64,000 nt of DNA from CAVRUD01 sp963724285 (GTDB lineage Bacteria; Chloroflexota; Chloroflexia; Thermomicrobiales; UBA6265), in contig CAVRUD010000030.1 in assembly GCA_963724285.1 (NCBI GenBank), forward strand, positions 1-64,000, read 5' to 3'. The stretch's first letter is position 1; the number at the start of each line of letters is the position of its first letter. A program made the position numbers and the translations under genes. The notes below the pieces were generated by a model, which saw only the letters and a list, made by a program, of their open reading frames with translations, was not told the DNA's origin and did not search any database. Positions 17,927 through 29,345 of this stretch are shown piece after piece.

Positions 17927-18127
17927 ATGGGGGTACCAACCAGTCCGGACGAAGAGCTTGCGGAGGCCATTGTTGAGCAATTGGTGGCCCAAGGTTTGAT
18001 AGGAGAGGAGAAACGCGCCGAGGTTCTCGAGGGGCTGGCACGAGGAACGGCGCGCGTTGAGGACTGGCGCCTGTGGATTGAACTAGGGCCGCAGGGTCAA
18101 GCTACACGTGCCGAAGTAACTGATTGA
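17927..18127 (+). CDS. Small acidic protein in defence island
   Basis: ATG 17927 has a very strong ribosome site (AAAGGAGGAGG). The 66-residue product is helical and acidic (EELAEAIVEQLVAQGLIGEE, then EVLEGLARGTARVEDWRLWI). It is one of the few intact frames in the island and lies between the helicase and the Rad50-like ATPase, in the same direction. No family recognised; it may be an accessory or regulatory subunit of the neighbouring machine. Confidence 0.6.
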   Translation: MGVPTSPDEELAEAIVEQLVAQGLIGEEKRAEVLEGLARGTARVEDWRLWIELGPQGQATRAEVTD

Positions 18128-18254
18128 ACACGGCGCGATTCGGCATTACGTTGATGCAACGACTCTCTGCTCGTACCCAGCTAGATCCACCGACCCCACT
18201 CCAAGTTGCCGACGTCACGAGTAGTCGCACACGTGCGTCAAAGGAGACGAGCCA

Positions 18255-20609
18255 GTGGCAAGAATTGAGCGACTTCTCATAGATGGATTTCGCGGGGCGT
18301 CGCGTCCGTTCGAGTTGACCTTCTCCAAAGACAAACAGAAGTCGATTGTTGTGATCTTTGGTGAGAACGGTACTGGAAAGACCACAATAGTTGATGCACT
18401 TGACGCAGTTGGAAATTGAAGCGGCGGATCATTGACGACGAAGAGTTCAACCAATCTCCGGACACATTTCCCGACGGCCGGGCGAACCGCTGCGGACATG
18501 ACGATTGAGCTCACATCTGGCGGGCAAGACATGGCAGGCAGCGCTGCGCAGGAACGAATTGTTTGTCACACCGGAGCCGGCACCGCCAATTCGGGTACTG
18601 CGTCGCACGACATTGCAACGATTTATCGATAGTCCACCGGCGAAGCGATACGAAGAGATTCGTCATCTGATCGGCGTCGAACGGATTGAAAAAGCTGAAG
18701 GTGCGCTCAAACAGGCGTTCGATGGGGCAAAGGCACAGCTCGATGAAGCCGTACGAGGCCGGATAGCGGCTGAAGATCAACTCAAAAATATATGGGAAGC
18801 GGAGGGTAGCCAGGGGAATCGTGGATCGCGTGGGCCGCTGCCGCGGCGGCCGCAAGGAGACCAGTGGACTTATGGCCCGAGCTCGGCCAATTGCGCGACG
18901 TCGGTAGGGCAATTCAGGGACGCGGCCCGCGCCCGCGATACTTGGCTTGAAGCCGAAGGTCACCTGCCGCCGGGGTCAGGAACTCGTCGCGGCGGTTGAA
19001 GCCGAGGTGAGCGAGAGACCGGGCCTGGACGCAGCGGCGGCATTGCGGGTGGTCGAGATTCTAGAGTCGTGTGCGCACTCACCTATCGACGCGGACTCCA
19101 CGCGACGAGTGTCCGGTGTGCGAGCGGCCGATTGGCGTGCCGGAGCTGGGTGCATCGATCGATGATCGCATATCGGAGTTGTGGCGATTCGACGACCTGG
19201 GGGCACGGCGACGGGCTGCCTCAACCAGCTAGATCGGGCAGAGAATAGCGCGATGAAGGCTCGTGCTTCGCTGCTGGACGCCGCAGTTGCTTTGGCAGCG
19301 CTTGTCGGAAGCGATCCGACGGGCGAACGCTCAGCTTGACTATCTTGTTGGCGGATACGAGGCGTCAGGGGCAGAGGGACGAACCCGGCGACGACGTTGG
19401 AGCGGCGGCCGAGTTCATTCAGGAATGCACTACCATTCCTCGCATTACTCCGGGAGGAAGAAGAGGCAACGACACGGGCGGCGGGCCGGGTGACCTCAAT
19501 TCGAGAGATGCAGCGGCAGGGCGGCGGACGCAACGGCGACGACCATCGAATTGGCACGGACGGTAACTGGGCTTGGGGCGGCACACGCCACGGCGAGGAC
19601 GACACGCATCACGTACACCCAAGGCATTCTGAATGAGATCGCATCCGAATGTAGTCGGCTATACGAGGCCGTGCATCCTGGTGAGGGCAAGGCGATCTCC
19701 ACTATCGCGCTGGATGAGAAGCAGCGGGCGTCGCTCAATCAGTCGGTGCGATTTGAAGGGATCGAGGATGTGCCGCCGCAGGCGTACTTCAGCGAGGCTC
19801 ACCTTGACACATTGGGATTCTGTGTCTGGCTGGCGTTTGCGAAGCGGGCCGAATCAAGAAGCACATGGCGGGGCGGCGAGCGAAACCGTTCTGGTGCTGG
19901 ACGATGTCTTCTCATCAGTGGATGCGCCGCATATGCAGCGAATCCTAGACTTCATCGTTGAGGAGAAGCGATCCACTTTGCGCAGGTCGATCTTTACGAC
20001 GCACCAACGACAATGGCATGCAGCATTTCGAAACGCGTACGGCCCAGGCAAGTGGACTGACTTGATCGAATTGCAAAAGTGGAGTCTGGCGGCACGGGAT
20101 GTATCAGCTATCCAGATCTCGCCTTGCCATCTGAGGATCTTGCGGGCGCTGATCGAGACAACGGCCATTTAATCGGCAGGCGGTGGCGGCAAGAGCTGGC
20201 ATTCTTGCTGGAGGCCACACTAGATCGACTGACGTTGCACTACCGAAGTTAGAGTACCACGCAATCGCGTGAGAATATCTACACATTGAAATCAACTCGT
20301 GTAGGCCACCGACGAGCTTTTTCAAGCAAGCTACAAGTGATACGTCCGGCGAGGCCGGACGGGAAGCTCGATTGGAGCCAGCCAGAGATTCACGATCAAA
20401 GGCTGAGATCGTCAGCGACGAGAAGTCGGTTTTCATACGGAACCAGGTAGGGGCGCATTTCAACGCGCTGGGCATGGACATTTCTGACGGAGAGGTGCAG
20501 GACTTCGGCGCACTGGCGGTTGAATTTGTTGAGCCATTGACGTGTCCATTCGTGTGGGCAGATCCCGAGTACAACGAGATGGAGCACGCATCTTGAAGTG
20601 CTCATGTAA
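18255..20609 (+). pseudogene. Rad50/SMC-like AAA ATPase with zinc hook, frameshifted
   Basis: GTG 18255 follows AAGGAGACGA. The N-terminus (MARIERLLIDGFRGASRPFE) leads to a Walker A VIFGENGTGKTTIVDALDAV. A helical region follows (EIRHLIGVERIEKAEGALKQ), then a CPVCERPIGVPELG motif at about 19110-19150 that looks like a Rad50 zinc hook. The C-terminal half has Walker B VLVLDDVFSSVDAPHMQRIL and FTTHQRQW. The last residues, read through one more indel, give CPFCGQIP before TAA at 20607. The full protein would be about 780 residues and act as a DNA-end or loop-clamping ATPase. At least eight frameshifts interrupt it. Confidence 0.75.
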
Positions 20610-20655
20610 ACCGGTAGCAATGCGGTCCAGATGACGCCGTTCCCAAACTGATAGA

Positions 20656-22427
20656 GTGCTCGACAAGGAACTGATCAAAGAAGCAGCGGCTGGAACTCAC
20701 CTGGATCGGCAAGGAGGAGCGGCCACGGCTGGAGCCGCGCATCCTGCTCGAGGACCCGGAGCTGTCGCACCACGCGGGGCACCGCACGAGCGAGGGCGAC
20801 AGTTCGACAACCGGCTGATCTTCGGGGACAACCTGCTGGCGTTGAGGGCGCTGGAGGCGGAGTTCGCGGGCAAGGTGAAGTGCGTCTTCATCGACCCGCC
20901 GTACAACACGGGAAGCGCGTTCACGCACTACGATGACGGGCTGGAGCACTCGCTGTGGCTATCGATGATGCGCGACCGGCTGGAGATCATCCGGCGGCTG
21001 ATGGCGAGGACGGGTCGCTCTGGATCACGATTGATGACAACGAGGCTCATTATTTGAAGGTGCTGTGCGACGAGGTGTTTGGGCAGAGATTACTTCATTG
21101 TCAGATGTCATTTGGAAGAAGCCCGACGTGAGCACCGAACGACCGACGGATTGGCTCTGTACTCACGACCACGTCTTGGTCTATGCGCGTACGAACGAAC
21201 TCGGATCGGAGTCGGACGAAAGCCGAAGACTGCTTTAACTTAATGCAGCGAACCGAGAAAGCAGACTCTCAATACCAGATATTACGACGAGCCATCCGGA
21301 TGTGACCACGTGGCCATTCCGAAAGATCGATTCGACTGGCAAATGCTAAGGGCGGGCGATTCGTAGCTAGCCTAGTTACCCGATACGAAATCCATAGACA
21401 GGTGCAATCAGTATTGCCCGACAAGGGCACATGTTGGAGTACTATCTCCGAGACGAGATGCGACTGGCTGGAAGCGGAGCAGATGACTCTAGTGGGGGCA
21501 AACGGGGACTGCGACGACCCCGATGCACGAAGCTCTATAAGACAGAAGCGAAGCAGGTATGACGTGCGCCGCAGCATTTGGCGATGACGTTGGGTAAAAT
21601 CAACACGCGGCTCGAGAGATGGAGCTCCTGTTCGGAGAAAGGCTGCCTTCGAAACCCAAAGCCCGAAGGGCTGATCAAGCGCATTCTCGAGATCGCCACC
21701 AATCCCGGAGATCTCGTGCTCGACTCCTTCGCTGGCTCCGGCACGACCGGAGCCGTCGCGCACAAGATGGGCCGGCGCTGGATCATGGTCGAGCTTGGCG
21801 AGCACTGCCACACCCACATCATCCCGCGACTGACGAAGGTGATCGACGGGCGACGATCCGGGCGGCATCACCGAGGCGATCGGCTGGAAGGGTGGCGGCG
21901 GGTTCCGCTACTTCCGGCTCGCGCCGTCGCTGCTGGAGAAGGATGCCTGGGGCCGGTACGTCGATCAACCGGAGTTCAACGCGGAGATGCTGGCCGAGGC
22001 GGTCTGCAAGCTGGAAGGGTTCACCTACGCGCCGAGCGAGACGCGTCTACTGGCAGCACGGGCCGCTCGACCGAGCGCGACTTCATCTACGTCACGACGA
22101 GCATCGCTCAGCCACGAACCAGCTCCAGCAACTGAGCGAGGAGGTCGGGCCGGAGCGGACGCTGCTGGTCGCCTGTGGATCGTTCCGGGCAGAGCGCGGA
22201 CGGGCTACCCGAACCTCACGGTGAAGAAGATCCCGGCGGCGGTGCTGGACGCGGTGCGAGTGGGGCCGGGACGATTACAGCCTGGAGGTCGCTGAGCTGC
22301 CGGATGCGACGCAGACGGGCCAGAGGCGCGACGGAAGGGCCGGACGACCGAGAGCGGGTCGAGCGGAGCGGTAGCGAGCGGGCGCAGATGCAGGCTCGTC
22401 TCCGATGTGGAATGGGAGTGCGCGTGA
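20656..22427 (+). pseudogene. Type III restriction-modification Mod, DNA methyltransferase, frameshifted
   Basis: A site-specific adenine-N6 or cytosine-N4 methyltransferase of the beta class (catalytic motif before SAM motif). Segments in order: LTWIGKEERPRLEPRILLED, FDNRLIFGDNLLALRALEAE, catalytic VKCVFIDPPYNTGSAFTHYD, SLWITIDDNEAHYLKVLCDE, then SAM motif LVLDSFAGSGTTGAVAHKMG, and a C-terminal region with FRYFRLAPSLLEKDAWG. About 590 codons in total, normal for Mod. At least eight single-base losses break the frame; near 21008 GCGGAGGAC appears as GCGAGGAC. The TGA at 22425-22427 overlaps the ATG of the Res gene by one base (TGATG), indicating translational coupling in the original operon. 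Confidence 0.82.
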
Positions 22428-25120
22428 TGCATCCGCAGGTCAACGCGATCGCGGCCGGCTGAGCCTGCGGGCGCCGCAGCGGCAGCCTCGAGATCCTCGA
22501 CCGGGTGACGGAGATCGTGCCGCCGAGGAAGGGGGCGGATGTCGACGGCGGCGCTGGAGGTGATCCGCGCCGAGTTCCCGACGGTGACGGATTTCGAGCG
22601 GGACTTCCCGTCGCTGTGCTTCGCGCTGGCCACCGGCGTCGGCAAGACGCGGCTGATGGGCGCGTTCATCAGCTACCTCCACCTGGCGCACGGCATCGAC
22701 AATTTCTTCGTGCTGGCGCCGAACCTGACGATCTACAACAAGCTGATCGCCGATTTCACGCCGGGGACGCCGAAGTACGTCTTTCAGGGGATCGCGGCGT
22801 TCGCCACGCAGCCGCCGGAGATCATCACCGGCGACAACTACCAGTCGCGGGCGGGGTCGCTGTTCGTCGTGCTCGATCCGGTGCAAGGTCAACATCTTCA
22901 ACATCTCGAAGATCAACACCGAGGTGCGCGGCGGGCAGTCGCCCGCGGATCAAGCGGCTCTCGGAGTACATCGGCGAGAGCTATTTCGATTATCTGGCGG
23001 ACTGCAGGATCTTGTGCTGCTGATGGACGAGTCGCACCGGTACCGGGCGTCGGCGGGGGTGCGGGCAATCAACGAGCTGCAGGCCGATCCTGGGGCTGGA
23101 GCTGACGGCGACGCCGTACGTGACGAGCGGGCACGAGTACACGCCGTTCCAGAACGTCATCTGGATTACCCGCTGCGGCCGGCGATGGAGGACGGCTTCG
23201 TCAAGGAGCCGGCCGTGGTGACCCGGGAGAACTTCAATGCCGGCCGGGATGTCGGCCGCCGAGCTCGAGCGGATCAAGCTGGAGGACGGCATCCGCCTCC
23301 ACGAGCAGACGAAGGTGCGAGCTGGAGACGTATGCGCGCGAGACCGGGCAGCGCGATCGTGAAGCCGTTCGTGCTGGTGATCGCGCGGGATACGACGCAC
23401 GCCGCGGAGCTGCTGGCGCTGATCGAGAGCGACGACGTTCTTCGAGGGCCGCTACGCGGACAAGGTGATCCAGGTCGATTCCAGCGGAGCGGGCGCCGAG
23501 AGGGACGAGATGATCGAGCGGCTGCTCAAGGTCGAGCAGCCCGACGAGCCGACCGAGATCGTCATCCACGTCAACATGCTCAAGGAGGGCTGGGACGTCA
23601 CCAACCTGTACACGATCGTGCCGTTGCGGGCGGCGAACGCGCGGATGCTGATCGAGCAGACCATCGGGCGCGGGCTGCGCCTGCCCTACGGCAAGCGAAC
23701 GGGGGTGACGGCGGTCGACCGGCTGAGCATCGTCGCCCACGACCGGTTCCAGGAGATCGTCGACGAGGCGAACCGGCCGGAGTCGCCGATCCAGCTGCAA
23801 GACGATCATGCTCGACCCGCGAGATCTGAGGCGCGGCCGCGAACGGTGGTGGCGCAGCCGAACGTGGTCGACCGCGCTGGGCATCCGACCGGAGGGGGTG
23901 AGCGGAGCGACCGAGGTTGCGACCGGGAGCGTGGCGCCGATCTTCGCTACGCAGGCCGAGCAGCAACGTGGCGCGGCTGACCTACGACGAGATCAAACGC
24001 CTGGAGCGGCGGCCCGAACTGGTGCCGAAGCCTGAGGCGTCTGGAGCGCCGGAGGTGCAGGCGAGGCTGGTGCAGGAGGTCGAAGGAGGCTACACGCAGG
24101 CGGGCCAGCTTGGGCCTGGAAGGCATCGGACCGGAGATCGATATCGAGGCGATCGTGGCGAGCGGACGACGTCTATGGTCGTCGGGCAGACGATCGGGAT
24201 CCCGAAGATCACGGTGGTCCCGACGGATGATACCGGTCGGGGTTCCAGCCGTTCCCGCTGGACCTCAGCGGACTTCACTCCGCAACCGATCTCCGATGAA
24301 CTGTGGTCAGCAGTCTTTGCGGACCGGCGCGGGGCAGTCGATTGGACTGGGAGCGGGCGGAGTGGCGATCGAGGCCCGGCTGAGGACTACGTCGTCAGCG
24401 GCCTGGTGGATTTCGACGATGTGGCGTACGAGGAGAATGCCGATCTGCTCTACGACCTGGCCGGGCAGGTGGTCGCGCACCTGCGCGGCTACCTGGAGGA
24501 CGAGGAGGACTCGAACGCGTGCTCAGAGTCCACGGGCAAGGACGATTGCGCGGCTCGTCCACAGCGCAGATGCAGCCGCATTACTGGGAAGAGGCGGGCG
24601 GGTACGAAACGAAGGTGAACGCGCGGGTTCACGCGAGATCCGAGGGGCGTCGTATACGCCAGACGCGGCCGGACGTGCTCGAATTCCGCCAGTCACCGCG
24701 GACAAGTCGAACATGGCGAAGTACCTGTTCGGCGGGTACGGGCGCTGCTTGCAACCGGTGCAGAAGTTCCAGTCGGACCCGGAGCGGGTGCTGGCGGTCA
24801 TCCTGGACCGTGAGAGCGAGAAGTGGTTCCGGCCGGCGAGCGGACAGTTCCAGATCTCCTATCGGCTGGGGCCGGAGTACCACGAGTACCAGCCGGATTT
24901 CGTGGCCGAGCTTGCGGATCGAGATTGTGATGCTGGAGCCGAAGCGCGCAATCTGATGGACGACGCCGGAGGTGCTGGCAAGCGGGATGCCGCCGTTAGC
25001 GTGGTGTCGAGTAGCGAGGAGTATGCGGCAGCCAATGGCGGCAAGCCGTGGCGCTACGTGCTGATTCCGCACGACGCGATCGCGGAGAACTGGCGGTTGC
25101 AGGGGCTGGTGGAGGAGTGA
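22427..25120 (+). pseudogene. Type III restriction Res subunit, DEAD-box helicase/nuclease, frameshifted
   Basis: About 895 codons from ATG 22427. Helicase motifs: Walker A CFALATGVGKTRLMGAFISY, DESH box VLLMDESHRYRASAGVRAIN, VIVKPFVLVIARDTTHAAEL, VHVNMLKEGWDVTNLYTIVP, and motif VI IEQTIGRGLRLPYGKRTG. The C-terminal part (MAKYLFGGYGRCLQPVQKFQ onwards) contains YQPDFVAE followed after a frame change by IVMLEPK, a PD-(D/E)XK-type endonuclease core. Together with Mod it forms a type III restriction-modification enzyme. About ten frameshifts interrupt it; the last 120 codons are intact. It ends 33 bp before a strong hairpin and is convergent with the DUF3455 gene. Confidence 0.82.
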
Positions 25121-25162
25121 GTCGGACGCAGGTGGCGGGGGAGGAGCCCCCTAACCCCCCGG

Positions 25163-25194
25163 CCCCCTTCCCCCGCTGCGACGGGGGAAGGGGG
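25163..25194. terminator. Bidirectional GC hairpin between convergent genes
   Basis: CCCCCTTCCCCCG (25163-25175) pairs perfectly with CGGGGGAAGGGGG (25182-25194) around a 6-nt loop. It lies between the ends of the convergent Res and DUF3455 genes. There is no U-tract; similar C-rich remnants occur at 4974-5012. Confidence 0.5.
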
Positions 25195-25206
25195 AGGACG
25201 TTTGCG

Positions 25207-25791
25207 CTACGTGGTGGGTGTGGCGGCGGGGGTGGAGGGGTAGAAGAAGGCGTAGGTTGCTTCGTAGGGTTGGCGGACTTCGTCGCCGGCGTGGTCGGCG
25301 TCGCAGCCTTCGTCTGGGGCGACGCCGCCGACGGTATCGAGCCGCTGGACGTAGGTGATGGTGGAGAAGGCGCCGCTGCCGGTGTGTTCGGTTGCTTCAA
25401 GGAGGAGCCAGGGGATTGCGCCGGTGTCCGGGGAGTCGGCGCGTTCGAGGACGGCGCCGACGACGGAGCTGCCGTCGTGGCCCTGCCAGGTCGGGCCGGC
25501 GAAGTGGGTGCCGACGAGTTCGCCGTGGCGGTTGAGCAGATCGGCTTCGGGGGCCTTGAAGGTCCAGACGAATTCGGTATCGTCCTCGGGGTCGGCTTCA
25601 CAGGAATAGATCTGGACTCCGGTCGCGGAGAGTTCGAAGAGGAGGATGGCGTCTGCCGGCGGAACCAGGTTCGCCGGAATGTCGTCGCTGCTCGGCGTGG
25701 CCGGCGACTGGTGGGCGGCTGCCGTTCCGGCCAGGCTCATGAGGGCGGCGAAGATGAGTGTGGCGATGGTCAAGATGCTGGTCGTCCGCAA
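25207..25791 (-). CDS. Secreted DUF3455 domain protein
   Basis: I chose TTG 25791: AAAGGA stands 7 nt upstream and it opens a clean signal peptide (MRTTSILTIATLIFAALMSL then AGTAAA). The upstream ATG frame lacks these features. The 194-residue product matches the DUF3455 pattern: P.NLVPPADAILLFELSATG, VQIYSCEA, FVWTFKAPEADLLNRHGELV, GTHFAGPTWQGHDGSSVVGA and IPWLLLEATEHTGSGAFSTI. The family is exported and uncharacterised. It stands alone, convergent with the Res gene. Confidence 0.8.
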   Translation of the reverse strand: MRTTSILTIATLIFAALMSLAGTAAAHQSPATPSSDDIPANLVPPADAILLFELSATGVQIYSCEADPEDDTEFVWTFKAPEADLLNRHGELVGTHFAGPTWQGHDGSSVVGAVLERADSPDTGAIPWLLLEATEHTGSGAFSTITYVQRLDTVGGVAPDEGCDADHAGDEVRQPYEATYAFFYPSTPAATPTT

Positions 25792-26087
25792 GTGATTTCC
25801 TTTCTGCGGTTCTACGAAGTCTTCGTCGGGGTGCGATTCGCCCCGATGCCCGAACAAGCTCGGCGTTGCGGCGTGCTCCGGTGGCCGGCCTCGAGCATGG
25901 TTCGATCGTACCGGGCAATCAGCGGCGGCGTATCCCTAGGAATAATCAATTGCGCGGGATAGCGCTTAATGCGCGTGGGTAACGCATAAATTGCGAACCC
26001 GATTGCGCCGATAAGGCGCCGCGAGATCTTCGATTGGCTAGGCATCTCGGAACACTGGCGAGCCCGAGCCTTGTGTCTAGCGGGTAG

Positions 26088-27056
26088 CTAGGTTGATGGC
26101 GCCAGTGATCCCAGCGGCAGCTCCAGGCCCAGGACCAAGCGGTCGAGGAGGCGTTTTTCGGCGACTTTGGTGACGATTCGGGCCGGGCGGCGGCCGGAGC
26201 CGGCCGGGAGGTCGTCGCGGCCGATGGCGCGGTGGCGGCCTTCGAACGGCTCGACAACGAGCGGGCGGTGGACTTCCTCCTCGATGTAGGACGAGTCCAG
26301 GAGCACCGCCGGGACGACCGGATCGTGCATCCGGCAGGACCAGACCCCGAGGATCGTCTGGTAGAAGTCGAAGTAGTAGGGCAAGATCTTCCAGGCTAGC
26401 CGCCCATGGGGTGTGGTGGCGTTACGCATGCGCTCGATCTGCTCGTCATCGAATACCACGCTGTTGGTCGTGTCGACCGGGATCACGAGCAGCGGCGTCT
26501 CCGAAGCGAAGAGGCGGTCGGCCAGGTCGGGGCTGCCATAGACGTTGGCGTCGACTGTGTGCGGGTCGCCGGGACGTGGGTACCGCGAGTAGCTGCCCAA
26601 AATCGAGACCGAGCGGAACCGGGTCAACGATTTGGGGTCGCGTTCCAGGGCGAGGCCGAGGTTGGTCATGGTGCCGACGGCGACGAGGTCGAGTTCTCCG
26701 GGGCGTTCCAGGCCGAGGCGAAGGATCTGGTCGACGGCCGACTCGCCGGAGGGCGCGCGCGTCGAGGGCGGGATGCCCACGTCGCCCAGACCGTCCTCGC
26801 CATGGACGTGCGGCGCGGCAATAACGTTCTCCAGCGGGCTCTCGGCACCTACCGCCACCGGAACGTCGTCCAGCCCCAGGACATCGAGGACCTTCAGGGT
26901 GTTCAGGGCGGCCTGGGCGGCGGAGCAGTTGCCGTGGCAACTGCCGATGGCGACGATCTCGGCGTCCGGCTCGGCAGCGAGGTAGATCAACATCAGGGCG
27001 TCATCGATGCCGACGTCGGTATCGAGCAGAAACTGGCGCTTGCGGGGCTGGGTCAC
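26088..27056 (-). CDS. Nucleoside hydrolase (inosine-uridine preferring family)
   Basis: A 322-residue enzyme hydrolysing the N-glycosidic bond of ribonucleosides for purine/pyrimidine salvage. The family metal cluster DTDVGIDDAL is at residues 12-21 (calcium ligands D14, D18, D19). GSCHGNCSAAQAALNTLKVL, VGTMTNLGLALERDP, a DPHTVDANVYGSPDLADRLF segment (with the usual N/D region) and a C-terminal HDPVVPAVLLDSS with the catalytic-site His-Asp follow. Length is normal (310-330). It is monocistronic, with 295 bp of non-coding DNA after it and 387 bp before it. Confidence 0.88.
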   Translation of the reverse strand: MTQPRKRQFLLDTDVGIDDALMLIYLAAEPDAEIVAIGSCHGNCSAAQAALNTLKVLDVLGLDDVPVAVGAESPLENVIAAPHVHGEDGLGDVGIPPSTRAPSGESAVDQILRLGLERPGELDLVAVGTMTNLGLALERDPKSLTRFRSVSILGSYSRYPRPGDPHTVDANVYGSPDLADRLFASETPLLVIPVDTTNSVVFDDEQIERMRNATTPHGRLAWKILPYYFDFYQTILGVWSCRMHDPVVPAVLLDSSYIEEEVHRPLVVEPFEGRHRAIGRDDLPAGSGRRPARIVTKVAEKRLLDRLVLGLELPLGSLAPST

Positions 27057-27443
27057 GGAACACTCCTCAGGGGCGATGCGTCCGGGCAGGTTTGCCGCAT
27101 GATCCGCGCAAGAATGTCCAGTGCCTATGATGGTGTGACTGACCGGTCGACTTGGTGCTCTGCGTTGGAGCCGTCACGTGTGCGTTGGGTGCCGGGCGGT
27201 TCAAAAATCACCATTACCGGGCGCGGAGGCGAGGGCGTGCTGTGTGAAGCTCAATCATAAGGCGACCGCGCACCACCAGGGGCTCGTCCGACGCTGTGAG
27301 GGCTGGCCCAGGATTCGAGGATTCACCCTCGCATCCCAAGGGTAGCTACGCATCGGGCGGCAAGCGGCGTGCGAGAGGATCTCGACGGCGTTGCGGCGAG
27401 CAACGCGGCATGTTGTGCGTGCATGACGAGATGGAGCGCCGCG
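27057..27443. other. Intergenic region, divergent promoters
   Basis: This stretch separates the nucleoside hydrolase gene (minus) from the GH13 gene (plus). I see no supported reading frame, RNA gene or repeat; it should carry both promoters. Confidence 0.4.
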
Positions 27444-29085
27444 AATGGGCTTACGCGACCTGTGGTACGAGAACGCGATCCTGTATTGCCTCGATGTCGA
27501 GACCTATGCGGATAGCGACGGGGATGGGGTTGGGGATTTCGGGGGTTGACCTCGCGCCTGGACTACCTTTCCGGGCTGGGCATCACCTGCATCTGGCTGA
27601 TGCCCTTCTACCCGACCGCCCACCGGGACGACGGCTACGACGTCACCGACTACGGCAACGTCGATCCCCGCTTCGGCACGATGGCGGACTTCGCCGAGTT
27701 CGTGCTGGAGACGCGGGAGCGCGGCATCCACGTGATCATCGATCTGGTGCCGAACCACTCGTCCGATCAGCATCCCTGGTTCCAGAGTGCGCGGTCCAGC
27801 CCGGATTCGCCCTACCGCGATTACTACGTCTGGCGCACCGACGACCCAGGCGACACCAGCGACCAGGTCGTCTTTCCGGGTGAGCAGGACGGCATCTGGA
27901 CCTGGGACGAGCAAGCCCAGGCCTATTACCTCCACCACTTCCTGGCCACCCAGCCCGACCTCAATTTCGCCAACCCAGCCGTCCGGGAGGAGTTCCGCCG
28001 CTATCATCGGGCTGTGGCTCCAACTCGGCGTGGACGGGTTCCGGCTCGACGCCGCTCCCTTCCTGATCAGCCTGACCGGGGTTGCGGCCCCATGGGGGAT
28101 GGACGAGGCCCACGGTTTCCTGCGTGAGGTGCAGGAGTTCGTGGCCGTCCGCAGCGGGAACGCGATTCTCCTGGGCGAGGTGGACGTCGCGATCAGCGCG
28201 CTCGCCGACTATTTCGGCGGCGGCAACGAGTTGCATTCGCTGTTTAATTTCCCCCTGAACCGGTTTCTCTTCCTCGCTCTGGCGCTGGGGAGCGCCGATC
28301 CGATCCGCTTTGGTCTGAACGAGCTGCCGAGCGTGCCTGCCCGCGGCCAGTGGGTGAATTTCCTGCGTCACCACGACGAGCTGAACCTGTCGCGATTGCC
28401 GAAGGTCCAGCGCGAAGAGGTCATTGCCGCCTTCGGTCCGGAGCCGAAGATGCAGATCTACGGCCGCGGACTCCGGCGGCGGCTGGCTCCCATGCTCGGC
28501 GGGGACATTGCTCGCCTGAAGATGGCCTACAGCGTTCTGTTCTCGTTGCCCGGCGCGCCGATGGTCTTCTATGGCGAGGAGATCGGGATGGGCGAGAACC
28601 TCCATGTGCCGGGTCGCACGAGCGTGCGTACGCCCATGCAATGGGCACCGTACGGCAGCGGTGGCTTCTCGACGGCAGAGGCGGACTCGCTCGTCCGGCC
28701 CATGCCCGAAGATGAATTCGGCATAGAGCGTGTGAACGTTGCCCGGCAGCGGAGTGACCCCGATTCCCTGCTGAATATGATCGAGGAGCTGATGCGAACC
28801 CGCCGGGAGTGCCCATCGATTGGCACCGGTGCATGGAAGGCGCTGGAGACCGGTCAGGACGCCGTGCTGGCCCTCCGCCACGATGTCGATGGCTCCTCCA
28901 CGGTTGTGTTGAACAACCTGGGCGCGAAGCGGTGCACCGTCTTGCTAGATCTGGAGCCGGAAGAGATCGAGCGGGCGACGGATCTGCTCGGCGACCGCCG
29001 GTACGATCCGCTTGACCCCCAAACCCGGACGTTCAGGATGAACGGTTACGGGTATCGGTGGCTGCGGATCGGCGGGGAGTATTGA
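27444..29085 (+). pseudogene. GH13 alpha-amylase family hydrolase (trehalose-synthase-like), two frameshifts
   Basis: ATG 27444 starts MGLRDLWYENAILYCLDVET, typical of the GH13 trehalose synthase/maltosyltransferase group. Conserved regions: DGYDVTDYGNVDPRFGT, VIIDLVPNHSSDQHPWF, GVDGFRLDA with the nucleophile Asp, AILLGEVDV with the acid/base Glu, and VNFLRHHDELNLSRL with the transition-state Asp (normally RNHDEL). A frameshift near 27538 (one base missing after GATTTC) and another near 28006 split it into three pieces. Repaired length is about 546 residues, near the family size; C-terminal beta-sandwich residues are present. It would act on trehalose, maltose or a related alpha-glucan. The indels may be sequencing errors. 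Confidence 0.85.
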
Positions 29086-29345
29086 TGAGACGTAAGGCGT
29101 GAGTTGGGTGGCAGGGTATGGGGAGACTGGAGGCTATAGCGCTCGTGGGAACGGTTAGCCGCGTGTCCCTGGCCGCCCGGGGCCCACGGCCCAAGGTTGG
29201 CCCAGGTTGGCCCAGGGTTGGCCCGGGCTCAACGTCACAGCCTCTCCGAGGCGAGCGGCGACGGCGGCCACGGTGTTCGGTGAGCGAATTAGGGCGCAGA
29301 TGGCATCTGGCTGAGAGTCCCTATCGAAACCGCGCGGTCGGGCCG

